NCBI GenBank assembly: GCA_029216955.1 | Contig: JANAVB010003400.1 | Location: forward strand, 13,789,552-13,853,551 | From: Iris pallida | Lineage: Eukaryota > Streptophyta > Magnoliopsida > Asparagales > Iridaceae | Reading direction: 5' to 3' | Length of the DNA stretch: 64,000 nucleotides | In this document: piece after piece, positions 1 to 12,584 of the stretch | How positions within the stretch are numbered: the stretch's first letter is position 1 | How the letters are laid out: the number at the start of each line of letters is the position of its first letter | The notes under the pieces: generated by a model | The model's input: only the letters and a program-made list of their open reading frames with translations | The model's database searches: none | What the model was told of the DNA's origin: nothing | Position numbers and translations under genes: made by a program

Positions 1-312
1 GGATTTTCTTCATGAATACAAGTATTCCTAAATATATAGATTGATATAATTATATTGCTAATATATATGTATGTGTATATTTACTTAATAAGTAATTACC
101 TAGTTTCAATTTTTAGAAATTATTAGAAATAGTAGTTGCATGTAAATATCCATATTCATATATTTATATTTAGGTATAAATATATATACCCATACTTTAA
201 TAGTTATACTATACAAAAAAAAAAGAATGGACCGAGCCACTGTTCCCTTGTGGGAACAGTGCTCCAATCAGCCCGAGTCAACCCCAGGGACACCCGAGCA
301 AAGTAACCGAGG

Positions 313-323
313 CTTATATATAC
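313..323 (+). promoter_or_regulatory. TATA box of LTR H
   Basis: A CTTATATATAC motif sits between AT-rich U3 sequence and a leader containing GAACCCTAA. The spacing (TATA, about 110 nt, then the first ATG at 424) fits an LTR promoter. Inferred from sequence only. Confidence 0.6.
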
Positions 324-423
324 AACAACATCAACGACACCAATAAAAGCAAACATCCATCGAGAACCCTAACGCCACCCCGCGCCCCACCAGCGCCGCA
401 TCACCCCGCGACCACCATCGCCG

Positions 424-546
424 ATGGCGGGCCAGACCGCACGCGCGCGCGGGGACGACCACAACAGCAGCAACCACGAAAATAGGGTCAGCGGGAAGCC
501 CTACTTCGCGACCACTTTTCGTCGTGTACAAGTGATCATTTCGTGA
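424..546 (+). CDS. Small ORF in the LTR H leader
   Basis: A 40-codon ORF starts with ATG in good context (CCGATGGC) about 100 nt downstream of the TATA box. It ends at a TGA 14 nt before a splice-donor-like CAG|GTGTGT (intron would start at 560). The predicted peptide is basic, with an MAGQTARARGDD start, and resembles no family I know. Small ORFs occupy the equivalent place in the C and D LTRs with unrelated sequence, so it may be a translated leader ORF or chance. No function is proposed. Confidence 0.2.
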   Translation: MAGQTARARGDDHNSSNHENRVSGKPYFATTFRRVQVIIS

Positions 547-889
547 ACCACTTAATCAGGTGTGTACACAACCTATAGGCTACAAGTCTCTTCAATTTGT
601 TTAAATTCGTATGCCCTAGATTGCCCAGAAAACCAACATCAATATTGGCAAAAAACTGTTCTGTCGCGAACAGAATTTTGACTTCCCGAATACGATTTTG
701 AAGGCGTTTATTGGCCGATCCAGAGACTGGTTTGGTAAACACCCTGAACAATAGTTGTAGACAACATAACCAAGATGGAAACCCCGTGATTAGTTTTATT
801 TATAGATGTGTATCCAGTAAGATAAATCCAGTAGAAAGTAGAAAATTAGGAAAAACAACGTAAAAACTGTTTTCAAAACTTAGAATTTT

Positions 890-1420
890 TTTCGATACGA
901 CGTGCGTCCCGTCAAACCGGACGATGTGGTCGTAAACCAAAAGCATCAAAAGGTGTGTATCGACTTTGTAAATTTGTGAGCTTTGACGAAATTCAAATTG
1001 GTTGTGTGTGCACAACGAATTTGATACGTATCCGTCAAAATTCACTGTATCAGCCTCTTTGTAAATTTTCTAATTACTTCGTGCACGATCGTCGGATCGA
1101 CACGAAACTTATGCCAGCAGGACCGTATCATTTTTTTGGTCATGTATGCCAAGTTTGGTCCGATTCCGAGAAGGTAGACAGGAACGCCTAATTGGCAGGC
1201 CCGTGACCCGCTCTAACGGACGAATTTGTGCACGGCTTACCGGAATCCAAAATTTGGACATACCGTTGGGTTCATCTCCTCAAACAAGACCCGTAGACAT
1301 GTAGTTTGATGAGTTTAGAGACCGTAGATATTAGCACACTTTTCGGTACAAAACGGATCCAACGACGTACATCGTTTTGACCGAAAATTATGATTTTACC
1401 CCTGTTCCAGAATTAGACTT
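890..1420 (+). repeat. Conserved LTR block, copy in H
   Basis: One of seven copies in the window of a segment of about 550 bp that stays recognisable across LTR families whose flanks have diverged. Landmarks are a phrase close to GCCAAGTTTGGTCCGATTC near 1148-1166, a phrase about GCACCGAAAA-like bases (here on the opposite sense) and the phrase ACCCCTGTTCCAGAATTAGA near 1399-1418. It lies inside the possible LTR intron. Confidence 0.75.
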
Positions 1421-2600
1421 TTGTACAGTTGTTTCCTAGACAAATCTTATATTTCAAACATATTTGTGGTGTTTATTTCAGCATCCGAGGACGTATACGG
1501 GATTTGGCTTTCATCGCTTCACTATTCTGACGGTTCGAGCTATTGGACGTCGCCCTTTTGCACACAACCTCAGGCAAGATACTTTGCCATCTTTACTGCT
1601 TACATTTAGTTACATCTTATTATTCAGTTATTGTATAATTTTTGTACTTTAATTTTACTTATTTATTTTCCCTCTTGTATATGGGCCTAGAGTTAAGAGA
1701 CTACCGTCAATGTAATGCATCTCATTAACTTATCACGATTGTATCACGAGATATGTGTGAGTTGAGAGTATATATAGAGGTCACTTGCGTGTTGGCTGAT
1801 CCCTCATACGCATGTGTAGGAATAACTGTCAATAGATGCATGTTAGAAGACTTGACAGTTATTTGGTATGAAACAGCATTGTGGAAGTGACACGTGTTGG
1901 TGTATCGTAGTTACGATGCATGTATAGTATCATTGGGGGGAGAGGACAGCTGTTAGCATAGGGGCTAAATTTACTTTTACACACATTTTGGGCTGATAGC
2001 GACTCGGATGAGCACTACTTACTGCCCCGGTGCCGATACCGACTCAGATGAGCGCTACTTACTGCCACTATTTATTTACTCTGCTGATCCTACAGCCCCT
2101 ACGTAGAACGTTGTCCTCTAAAGTGCATATCACATAGACGGTTAGGGACCCAGTTGTGTTGTAGTTTTATAGTGTTTACATTGCAGTTATAATGGCATGT
2201 TCTTCTTGTATCTTGTTATGTCCCTCTGAAGACCTGGTGATTTCTCCAGGTGTGTTTTATGATTTTCGCAGGTGCTCTAGTCAAGGCCATGGTTTACTTC
2301 CGTCCTTTGCAATAACTACTCTTGGACTCGTCGCTTGCCTTGCTCGACAAATTCTTCCTTTGTATATTTCTCTTATTTAAATTTGTTAGTAGTGGTTGTC
2401 TTTACCCAATATTTTTGTAAAAATGACATTATAAAGTTGATTTTATAATATATTTATTGTGGAAGAGATTAGCTTCATGGTTACTACATTTTACAGCTTA
2501 TGTGTATATATGATATATCCATATATTGGAGTATACTTCGTATGTATACAGCTGGCATGTCTACGTACTAGTCCTCAAATTTTAGGACTGGGGCATTACA

Positions 2601-3660
2601 TATTTTTGTTGTGGCCCATGCAGGTCAAGTTTATCACTTCGGTTACGTTACTGTACCGATGTGAGCCTGCATATGTAGGATTAGAGTTTAAGGATCTCAT
2701 CCACATACTTGATCCCTCTATTGAATTTCAATTTCGAACTCTCGGTTGACTACCTTGATTTTCTTCTGCTTGATTCCTTTCCATCGTGAATCGTATCTCT
2801 TTCCTTCGTGCCTGATAGAAAGGTTAGGAAGACAACTCATACTAGTCACACATGTATTATTTCTCAACCACCCTATTAGTTGACTTTTATAAAGTTGGGT
2901 GGTATGCCTCACGGCCTATCACCCCATGTTCCTATAATTCATTAATGAAGTATAACTGGGTGGCACTGAATATATGCTGGTATAGAAAGAGATGTTTAGT
3001 TAAAAGATAGAGTTTAGTATCCTATACCCCATTGGTCAACCCAGTCCTGATACAAGAGATGATGACTGTGTAAGCAGGAACACCGGACAAGACTTAGATT
3101 CTTGTGAAACTTGAACTATTTATAACTGTTTTCATCATTATTCCCCGTACTTATACTTTGTACTACCATGAATGATGACGCTATTTATAGCCTAGTTTTG
3201 CAAGCTTATTCTTTATCGAGCTTATTCAGAACATATGTATACTGGGGACGCCCATAAGCATATTGTCTAAATTAGAATCAATATATTATGGTCTGATCAA
3301 CCATAGTGCACTTGGTTTGCTCTTCATATGATTATCCTACGTAGATTGAGATATAGAGGTATCTAGGATCTCATCCGCGACTGCATTGACAATTCCTCTT
3401 GAATTATACATTCGCTTTTGAATCACGTAATTGTATTCAATGACATCCTTCTTGAACTCTTCATTATTTTTGTCTTTTGTTGATTTGGAAAGACGAAACG
3501 CTCGTATTTGGTAGATAGATACAGATTATCCCCATAGCCATGATATTGTATACACAAGTGTAGCTACCACCGACCAGCCATGGGACTACGACCTTGCCTA
3601 GAGTTACCTATTCTCCTCCCGACCCTAATATTATGACCTTCTAGTCATTAGAATTTAAAA
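2601..3660 (+). mobile_element. Element H: internal region remnant with primer-site-like motif
   Basis: Just inside the LTR is TATTTTTGTT followed by GTGGCCCATGCAGGTC (2611-2626), the same motif found next to the LTRs of A', C and D. The stretch from about 3120 to 3600 aligns in reverse complement with the interior of C (about 29070-29540); shared phrases include TTATTCTTTATCGAGCTTAT-like and CATATGT...GGGGACGCCC sequence. No coding sequence is recognisable. The element has no 3' LTR here: it gives way to truncated Tat sequence between about 3660 and 3720. Confidence 0.6.
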
Positions 3661-3699
3661 ATGATTAGGATCTTACCCTTGGTCAAACACAAACCTAGG

Positions 3700-3996
3700 A
3701 GACTATCTAATCTCTAGGAATCAATTACGCGGTTAGTCACATGGTCAATCCTACTATCGCCTTATAACATGGTGTTCGTACCACAGAAGGCAGTTAAGGG
3801 TCAAGCATTGGCTGATTTCTTGGTAGCACATCCGTTTTCGGAGACATCAAAACTTTATGATAGCATTCCAGATTAGGTCTTGGAGTCCAACACGGTCATA
3901 GAAGATCCCGTATGGCAAATGTTCTTTGATGCTGCTTTAAGAATAGGCCCCAAAGGCAAAATTGTTGCTAGAGTGGGAGTAGTTCTCGTCATCCCC
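3700..3996 (+). pseudogene. Tat-lineage gypsy pol, fragment 1 (RT end and RNase H start)
   Basis: The frame passing through 3763-3834 reads a typical Tat RT/RNase H junction (VFVPQKAVKGQALADFL). From 3880 it gives the first RNase H strand, with FFDAALR where the family usually has FDGA. These domains copy element RNA into DNA and remove the RNA strand. The frame carries stops at 3715-3717 and 3872-3874 and everything upstream (LTR, gag, protease, most of RT) is missing, so it is dead. The piece stops at 3996, where LTR G is inserted, and resumes in frame at 17947. Assignment to the Tat/Retand group rests on sequence recognition. Confidence 0.85.
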
Positions 3997-5291
3997 TGTC
4001 ATGACCCATACCCACTTTTCGGGTCACAAGAGCGTGAGCAAGCCAGCTACGTATCAAGCGGACTCCCGCCTACTCGAATACATAAACGCTGTCTGGACTA
4101 TGGTAATGTGCCTAATCAAGGCAAGGAAAAACTATATCTCAATCCACAATAAGAATATAAAACATGAATGAACACTATGGGTCATGGTCTACAGCCCACT
4201 AGTATACATGTTCGATTAGACTCCAAGAATAACATGAGCCTATAATATAAACTAACAAGCATAGTATATCATGATAACGAATAAAAGCACGAATGGATAA
4301 TAAACGTAATATCAATACCTGGATCCTGCAAGTGTATCACAAATATCTACCATCCTGCTCTGCTAACTTCTCCAAGCGATCGCTAAACCTGAAGAGATCA
4401 TCAAGTCCTCAGGAGACATAGCAAGATACATAAAAAACATGCCTATCTAACAGTTCTATCATGCATAAGAATATAAATAGGCTATAAACAGAAAACGAGA
4501 CAGAAACCGACAGATGGCTATTGACAGGTGACTATGAACACGGATTTGGGAACAACTACGCATAAATAATGTAACACCCAGTCCCAAAATACTTAAGACT
4601 AGGTACGTAGACATGCCAGCTATATACATACGAAGAATACTCCAATATATAGAAACCTTGTATATATCCATAAGCTGTAAAATGCAATAAACTAAGACAA
4701 CTAAATCTCATCCACCAAATAAGAGAACAATAATATGAATCAACTATGAAATTTGTCATCTATACATGTAGTTGGACGGAGACAAATCCACTACCAACTA
4801 ATTGGAATAAAAGAAAATATACAAGAAAATGATTGATAAAATGGCAAGACGAACCAATAGCAATCATCTTCGAAGGAATGGAGAAGATCACGGCCATGGC
4901 TAGAACACCTGCGAAAAGTCATAAAGCACACACCTGGAGAGGTAACCAGGTCCTCAGAGGGACGTAACAAGATACATCAAGAACATGCCACATAACTGAA
5001 TGTATATAATATGCAATCAATCACAAGTAAAGTAAAATAGCCTCATTCGTCAAAAGATCCAATATCTCATCATCGAAACAGTGGACTACCCCTACAACCA
5101 AACAAGGACAAGGGGTAGCATACTATTTTGTGATACGACATTGTCCCAAGCTACTAGTGGGGGTCACATGACATTGACTAAGGTTGCCTAACCATTCTAC
5201 TGTGTTCATGCAGCTAAGAACAAACCTTCAACGCTTGGGCGCTATGGCTACAGGAGCAGGAAACTTAAGTATGGTCCCACCAGGATACCAG

Positions 5292-7618
5292 TGTCACGCC
5301 CCGCTCCCGTAGGAGCGATCGTCCTCGCTAAGGCGTGATGTCGCACGAGCCTAGATTACGCTCGTGTAAGACGGTTTCATAACGGCTGATTTCAGCAGCT
5401 GCGACGCATGCTTCGAATCGCCAAGGAGCGATCGTCCTCGCTAAGGCGTTATGTCCCGTATAAGTCTTGACTCCAAGCAGCCGCATGCTTCGAATCGCCA
5501 AGGAACTCCGTGCCTCGACGCATCCAAGCGAGCTCTATACCACGAGCTTCTACCTGCGCCTGCACATGAAAACTATATGGGTGTCAGTACTCAACTATAC
5601 TGGTGGAGTGAGCTCCTCGCCCACCCATACAAAACCAACACGTTAATTTACTTTTGTGCAACATATCCCTTTTATGATTGTCTTTCTATTCTTGCCTTAT
5701 GATCAGTTTTAGGACCGACGCCTTGGCCTATTTGTGTCTCTAGACCATCACCGTGCTATCGTATCGATATCTTCCTTATCCTTGCCTCTAGACCTTTCTC
5801 GTGCTTGTATTGTCAATGCGCCGACTCATACTTGTCTTTCGTGCCATACTCTGGGACGTAACGACTCGGTCGTGCCATGTACTCGACTTCATGCTTTAAT
5901 ATCTCTGAGGCAGTGCCTCCTCGCTAAGTCTTGCCTATACTTATGATGGGACGACACGGCCGTGCCTCATATTTCAAGGTCGTACCCAGCAACTCAATAT
6001 AACTTAACCGAACTTGCCCTACGGTCCTTTTTGACTTAACTCGCAACGTCTAACCCAACTTGTGGAACCGTTGTTGAGAACTCAAGCACGATGCCACATC
6101 GTATGCCGAAGCATGTGTCTTATGCAAAGCCAAATCTTAGGCCTCATAATACTTTTGGGTGCAACTGAGGACATATTTCATAACTCAAGTCATACCATGC
6201 TTACACTTTCTTTGTTACGACCTACACCGTGCATGTGGATTTTCCGCTTAGCACGCCAATTATCTATATGAAAGGTCACTGGCACGACAAGCCATCGTGG
6301 ACATAGCCTGGCAATCGGGACCCTTGCACCACAGGTAGCGATCTTCGATACAAGTCCCCGAACTACCAATTGCCTATTACCCAGCTCAGCTATATCATGT
6401 TTCTTCCTAGGCCGAGACGGTCCCGTGGCCCCGGGTTGTCGCTCAAAGAAACATCGCCCTTGTCGATAAGTTGTCCATGACCACGCACCTACGAGACATC
6501 TAGACTCACGTAAATGCATGGCCTAATTTGTTGGTACGATTGGAACTATACTTAGCAACTCGTGCTCTGAACCACAATTTACATAACGTGCATCGGAACC
6601 GTGAGACTCCCAACCGAGGGACCGCCTTATACATTATAATGTGCATAGGAACGTGAGACTCCCAACCGAGGGACCGCCTCATACTTTTTAACGTGCATAG
6701 GAATACGAGACTCCCAACCGAGGGACTGCCTCATACATCAGGGAACGACTACTACATAGCCTTCCAACTTAACTTGAACCAAACGTGTTCCTTAAATGCC
6801 ATAGACCGTGGATAACTTTACATCATACCGACCGTGGCTCGTGCCTTAGACAGACCTTGTTCTCTAGGCGAGGCTGTCGTTCAAGTCATATAAGTTATAC
6901 GACGAGCCTTGATCTCGAAGGACTACACTACTTGACAACCGCAGATAGAGTGGGACAATGCTAGAAAGGGCTTTGATAGCCCAGCATAACTCTTGCCTAA
7001 CTTATTCGGGCAACGACTCGACGAGCAAAGGCTATGCCGAGCTTCGTATCGAGGAAACGTGCTATGCACGGGGTCGACTTAAACAACCAAACTCTTGGGT
7101 GCCTAGACTTAAGCCACAAGCCGTACAATACGACTTAACCCACGGGACATGTGAAGACTATGCCAAGCCTTGGACAACGGACCGTGCCTGCTTTATCAAG
7201 CATTCACGCGGGCGACGCTGACTTAGGCTAATTTGAGTGTCGTGGCAAATTAGCAATTTAAGCCAACTTCCTTCTCCCAAGCCACGGGATGAAGGATTCG
7301 AGTGTCATTTTGAAAGCACGCTGAACACACTTCTAATACGGTCGTGGGACCTTTTCTAAGTTCTAGCATTTATCGACCCGTCGAAATTATTCCCTTAGCT
7401 ATGTGCGTTCGTAGCTTTTATATTAGCCTACTTGTGCAAGTTGAAAACATGCGAGTTATTATGTGAAGGCTAAGATGAGGCAAGTTCACCGAAACTACCC
7501 CACCTGAGCGATGAGTTGCCTCGACCGAGCGAGCCTTCGAGCAGCCGTTGCAAGGCTAAGTCCAAACGCCGTCGGCGTCTCGATTCCTCCGATTGACTTT
7601 ACGAGACGGGGCACGACA
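5292..7618 (-). repeat. F, 3' LTR (left copy)
   Basis: This copy is 2327 bp against 2528 bp on the right. The difference is near 5400-5450, where the right LTR has about 250 bp that is missing here and where this copy repeats the GCGATCGTCCTCGCTAAGGC phrase of its own start (5316 and again near 5427). That looks like a deletion or rearrangement between short repeats. LTR-LTR divergence is visibly higher than in D. Confidence 0.8.
6583..6745. repeat. Three-unit tandem repeat in the left F LTR
   Basis: Three imperfect units of about 53 bp share the core GAGACTCCCAACCGAGGGAC, each preceded by a variant of GTGCATAGGAA. The same array is at about 11547-11704 in the other LTR, so it predates insertion of F. 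Confidence 0.8.
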
Positions 7619-10041
7619 ACATACACCACTCAGAATAAGTCTTGTCCTCGAGACTTTCCTGAAGGCAAGCCATCCTACCATTTCTATGGTCAAGACTTAA
7701 TCGTGCCTAGACACAGAGCTATAACCGTCGTGCGAGGTACACCATAATTTATCATACACACTCCTCCTACGCGTTACTTCGGTTCCAAGCCACGCTCGTA
7801 CTACTTTCAATCTTTTCCTTTAACATGATCTCAAATCCTCGACACTTTCCATTCGTTAGGTCTCGCTAGAACTCAACGTATCACTTGGCCAGATCGTGTA
7901 CGCATTCCAGGCGTCCCCAAAATATATGCGTTCAGCCAAGCCGCATGATAGAGAATTCATCTTTCTCGCTCGAGTCGCACCGTGCACATACTCAGGCGTC
8001 CCTAAAATATATGTATGTCAGCCGAATCTCATGAGGGGTATTCCTATATTTGTGATTCATACTATCCATCCATGCCAATCCTCAAGATCAATCTTTTGAT
8101 TGCTAACTCTTGAAACATGGGTGTCTCGTCTAACCGCTAGACCATTTCTCAAGGCTAAAGTCAATGTCAGGATTAGAATCATAGTTCCCCAATAATAATG
8201 TCAACACTGACCCCAATCCTAGGGTCAAACCAAAGTCGATAATACGGTATTTTCTATCCAAGCTCGCGTCACTTATATTTCTAAACATCGAGCACGATCA
8301 CCTAATTCGTATCAAGCACTCATTGCGCATATTCAATTCCATTTCAAATCACCAACTCTAACCAATTCATGTATTCCATCACGAGGTCATCTAGCTCGAC
8401 AATTATTCTACCCCAATCTTACGCGAGTCCGATCATCCACGATGGTTCATGAATCACCATGCAACGCTCCTGCGGAATAATTATTCTCATCGGGGCATAA
8501 CTCTTGCTTGAGTCTAGACTAATTTATTCTCGATACACAGATTGGACCTACTCAATCCTTAATTTCAATCGTCAAGCACACTGGGTCATTCTCGAGTCCA
8601 CCTTCGCGTCAAACCGTAAGTCGAAACATGCAAATTGCTATGCCATGCAAGTTTGATCACCCCTGCTGTATGAATCACCATACGAGCGCCCATGCAGAGT
8701 GATCGCTCTAATCGGCGTAACGCATGTGCGAGGTTGGAGTTGTGCTCGCAAAAGATAAGAACGTCAACGTTGTAGTTATCGATGAAGCAATCCAAACATT
8801 TCATTTTCATCCAAGCCAAGATCACAGTTCGATAGTCCGTCCATCATTCGTTCAACTAGAAAATCCTCGAGCCATATCTATCTTTTCCTCGACGTATTTC
8901 AATATCCCGAGTATAGCATCCATCGGGACAATAACATTTTATACATTCATCGTTCCTCGAATCAGAGTACCCCGAGTTATCGCACATCGATCTCTGATAT
9001 GTCTCAATACCATCGATGATGTATGTAACCTGACGATCTTCCTTTGCAACGAACTTCAAATCATGCAACTGATGCTATTATCCGATTTGGATATACCATA
9101 ATTCCAATCGATCAAATTCGAAATCACAAGCACGATCCTCTAGGTTTCCTCGATCAAGAAATTCACTTTTATTCATCATCTGAATCGTTTTCTACTCACG
9201 TTGCCCATTCATAAGTTTTTCGAACGATATCTCGTTCGGGACATTCGAAGTCACGACCAACTTACCGTGACGCGTTCTAAGGCTTTGCGCGATCGCATCG
9301 CCAACATACTCGTTGTTATTTATAATCCTCAATCTTCGCTCGATTGAATTCCAAAACAAACCATACACCACTCGGATTTGAGCCATTTGATCTAGTCTAC
9401 AATCACGTTCGTATCACTCGCTAAAACATCTTTCGGATTCGTTCGACGAATCTCTAGCGTAATTGCTCATGTCGTATCGACGTACTAAGTCGTTCGCACT
9501 ATTTCTCAAAATCTAAACCAATCTTCCATGTACGCCTAAGCGTTAGTCCGACAGCGTTCCTATCAATATACACTCTAAGTGTATCTTCGTTCCCGACCGA
9601 GCGATACTTAATATTGTTTGTGACTCGTTTGCACCAAAAGGTCGAGGTGCGCGACACGCGGCACAACTTAGTCAAAAGTCCGTATGCATAACCATCCCGT
9701 ACGGACTATACTCCGAGTTTTGCACGCTCATTTGCTAACGTCGACATAGGACTATTTAGGCATGCACACAACTTGCTAACTTTCGCACGTGTTTTTTATC
9801 AACTCAAGTTGACAACATTCGGCACAAAGGCCTTCCGATGCGTCCGGCGATAGCCTACTGATGCGTTTGATTGAACCCTTATACGAGCTTTTGAAAATAT
9901 TTAGACTTATTGTATGGACATCCAGTAAGACAATTGAGAGAGAGCGCACCAACGATATCAACTTACGGAAGCAATACTTCAGAGTTTGCGGAAACAACGG
10001 AGTTAAAGAATTCAATCAATAGTCCAAGGACGTAAAGCCGT
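7619..10041 (-). mobile_element. F, non-coding interior
   Basis: About 2.4 kb with short ORFs only and no retrotransposon domains. Internal near-duplications are visible. A phrase around GGCGTCCCCAAAATATATG (about 7910-7928) recurs near 7995-8015, and a segment containing TGAATCACCAT near 8450 recurs near 8671. The sequence adjoining the left LTR (7619 onward) should hold the polypurine tract on the - strand but is only weakly purine-rich. Confidence 0.6.
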
Positions 10042-10053
10042 GCTCTGATACCA
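10042..10053 (-). other. F primer binding site (initiator tRNA-Met)
   Basis: GCTCTGATACCA is the reverse complement of TGGTATCAGAGC, the standard plant primer site for initiator tRNA-Met. It lies three bases inside the right LTR start at 10057. It sets the element's orientation as - strand. Confidence 0.85.
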
Positions 10054-10056
10054 TTA

Positions 10057-12584
10057 TGTCACGCCCCGCCCCCGTAGTAGCGATCGTCCTCGCTAAGGCA
10101 TGATGCCGCACGAGCCTAGATTGCGCTCGTACAAGGCAGTTTCATAATGGCCGATTTCAGCGACTGTGATGGGGTCTCGCACAGAAGTCCCAAACAGAAA
10201 CATTGAACATGTAGCAAAAATTTAGAAATAAAACACATGTTATTCAAAGAAACTCTTTATTAATATTGAACAATCAGATTACAATAGGCGCAAGGCCATG
10301 ATTACAAGTCTCTCGTGATCTCTTTTCTCTTATTTTATAAGTCACTCTGCTCCCTCTCATCTCTCGATACAATACTTGAGCCAGCGGAAGCTTCGGAAGG
10401 CAATGTCCATACATTATGTCCCATATAAGCCTTGACTCCATGCGGCCGAATGCTTCGAATCGCCAAGGAACTCCGTGCCTCGATGTATCCAAGCAAACTC
10501 TGCACCATGAGCTTCTACATGCACCTGCACATGAAAACTTTATGGGTGTCAGTACTCAACTGTACTGGTGGAGTTAGCTCCTCGCCCACCCATACAAAAC
10601 CAACACGTTAATTTACTTTTGTGCAACGTATCCCTTTTACGATTGTCTTTCTATTCTTGCCTTAGGATCAGTTTTAGGACCGACGCCTTGGCCTATTTGT
10701 GTCTCTAGACCATCACCGTGCTATCGTACCGATATCTTCCTTATCCTTGCCTCTAGACCTTTTTCGTGCTTGTATTTCAATGCACCGACTCATACTTGTA
10801 TTTCGTGCCATACTCTGGGACGTAACGACTCGGTCGTGCCATGAACTCGACTTCGTGCTTTAATATCTCTGAGGAAGTGCCTCCTCGCTAAGTCTTGCCT
10901 ATACTTGTGTTGGAACGACGCGACCGTGCCTCATATTTCGAGGTCGTGCCTAGCAACTCAATATAACTTAACCGAACTTGCCCTACGGCCCTTCTCGACT
11001 TAACTCGCAACGTCTAACCCAACTTGTGGAACCGGTGTTGAGAACTCAAGCACGACGCCACATCGTATGCCGAAGCATGTTTCTTACGCATAGCCAAATC
11101 TTAGGCCTCATAATACTTTTGGGTACAACCGAGCACACATTTCATAACTCAAGTCAAATTGTGCTTACACTTCCTTTGTTACGACCGACACCGTGCATGC
11201 GGATTCGCCACTTAGCACGCCAATTATCTATATGAAAGATCACTGGCAAGACAAGCCATCGTGCACATAGCCTGGCAATCGGGACCCTTATACCGCAGGT
11301 AGCGATCCCCGATGCAAGTCCCCGAACTACCAATTGCCTATTACCCAGCTCAGCTATATCGTGTTTCTTTCTAGGCCGAGTCGGTCCGTGGCCCCGGGTT
11401 GCCACTCGAAGAAACATCTCCCTTATCGACAAGTTGTCCATGACTACGCACCTACGAGACATCTAGACTCACATAAATGCATGGCCTAATTTGTTGGTAC
11501 GATTGGAACTATACTTAGCAACTCGTGCTCTGAACCATACTTTAGATAACGTGCATCGGGACCATGAGACACCCAACCGAGGGATCGCCTCATACATCAT
11601 AACGTGCATAGGAACGTGAGACTCCCAACCGAGGGACCGCCTCATACTTCTTAACGTGCATAGGAATGCGAGACTCCTAATCGAGGGACCATCTCATACA
11701 TCAGGTAACGACTACTGCATACCCTTCCAACTTAACTTGAACCAAACGTGTTCCTTAAATGCCATAGACCGTGGCTAACTTTATATTGTACCGACTGTGT
11801 CTCGTGCCTTAGACAGGCCTTGTTCTCTAGGTGACGCTGTCGCTCAAGTCATATAAGTTATACGACGAGCCTTGATCTCGAGGGACTACACGACTTGACA
11901 ACCGCAGATAGGGTGGGACAGTGCTAGAAATGGCTTTGATAGCCCAGCACAACTCTTGCCTAACTTATTCGGGTAACGACTCGACGAGCAAAGGCTACGT
12001 CGAGCTTCGTATCGAAGAAACATGCTATGTACGGGGTCGACTTGAATAACCAAACTCTTGGGTGCCTAGACTTAAGCCACAAGCCGTGCAATACGACTTA
12101 ACCCACGGGACATGCGAAGACTATGCCAAGCCTTGGACAACGGGCTGTGCCTGCTTTATCAAGCATTCACTCGGGCGACGCCTATGACTTAGGCTAATTC
12201 GAGTGTCGTGGCAACTTAGCAATTTAAGCCAACTTCCTTCTCCCAAGCCACGGGACGAAGGATTCGAGTGTCACTTTGAAAGCACGATGAACACACTTCT
12301 AAGGCGGCCGTGGGACCTTTTTCAAGTTCTAGCATTTATCGATCCGTCGGAATTATTCCCTTAGCTATGTACATTCGTAGCTTTTATATTAGCCTACTTG
12401 TGCAAGTTGAAAACATGCAGGTTATTAGGTGAAGGCTAAGATGAGGCCAGTTTACCGAAACTACCCCACCTGAGCGATGAGTCGCCTCGACCAAGCGAGC
12501 CTTCGAGCAGCCGTTGCAAGGCTAAGTCCGAACGCCGTCGGCGTCTCGATTCCTCCGATTGACTTTGCGAGACGGGGCACTACA
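10057..12584 (-). repeat. F, 5' LTR (right copy)
   Basis: This is the fuller copy (2528 bp). It keeps the segment at about 10150-10400 that is missing from the left LTR. The tandem array at about 11547-11704 matches 6583-6745. Confidence 0.8.
11547..11704. repeat. Three-unit tandem repeat in the right F LTR
   Basis: Counterpart of 6583-6745, with the same GAGACTCCCAACCGAGGGAC-type core in three imperfect units. Confidence 0.8.

Larger units (their letters stand above)
1..2600 (+). mobile_element. Element H: LTR, 5' end outside window
   Basis: This is the right-hand part of a long plant LTR on the + strand. It ends with ...GGGGCATTACA at 2600, directly followed by the primer-site-like motif of this element group. 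Positions 2190-2600 match, in reverse complement, the left half of solo LTR E (4570 to about 4990), so H and E belong to one family. It holds a TATA box at 313-323, a leader with a 40-codon ORF (424-546), a possible intron (560-1481) and the conserved block (890-1420). The first 230 bases are AT-rich U3 sequence. The LTR start and any left TSD lie outside the window. Confidence 0.75.
5292..12584 (-). mobile_element. Element F: two-LTR non-coding retrotransposon
   Basis: Two related LTRs, 5292-7618 and 10057-12584, start with TGTCACGCCCCG and end with GGGGCACGACA or GGGGCACTACA. The flanks are ACCAG (5287-5291) and ACTAG (12585-12589), a TSD with one change. An initiator-Met primer site in antisense (10042-10053) abuts the right LTR, so the element reads on the - strand. 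The interior (7619-10056) has no recognisable gag or pol. It is a non-autonomous element unrelated to the A'/C/D group in its primer site. Copia or gypsy parentage cannot be decided without coding sequence. Confidence 0.85.
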
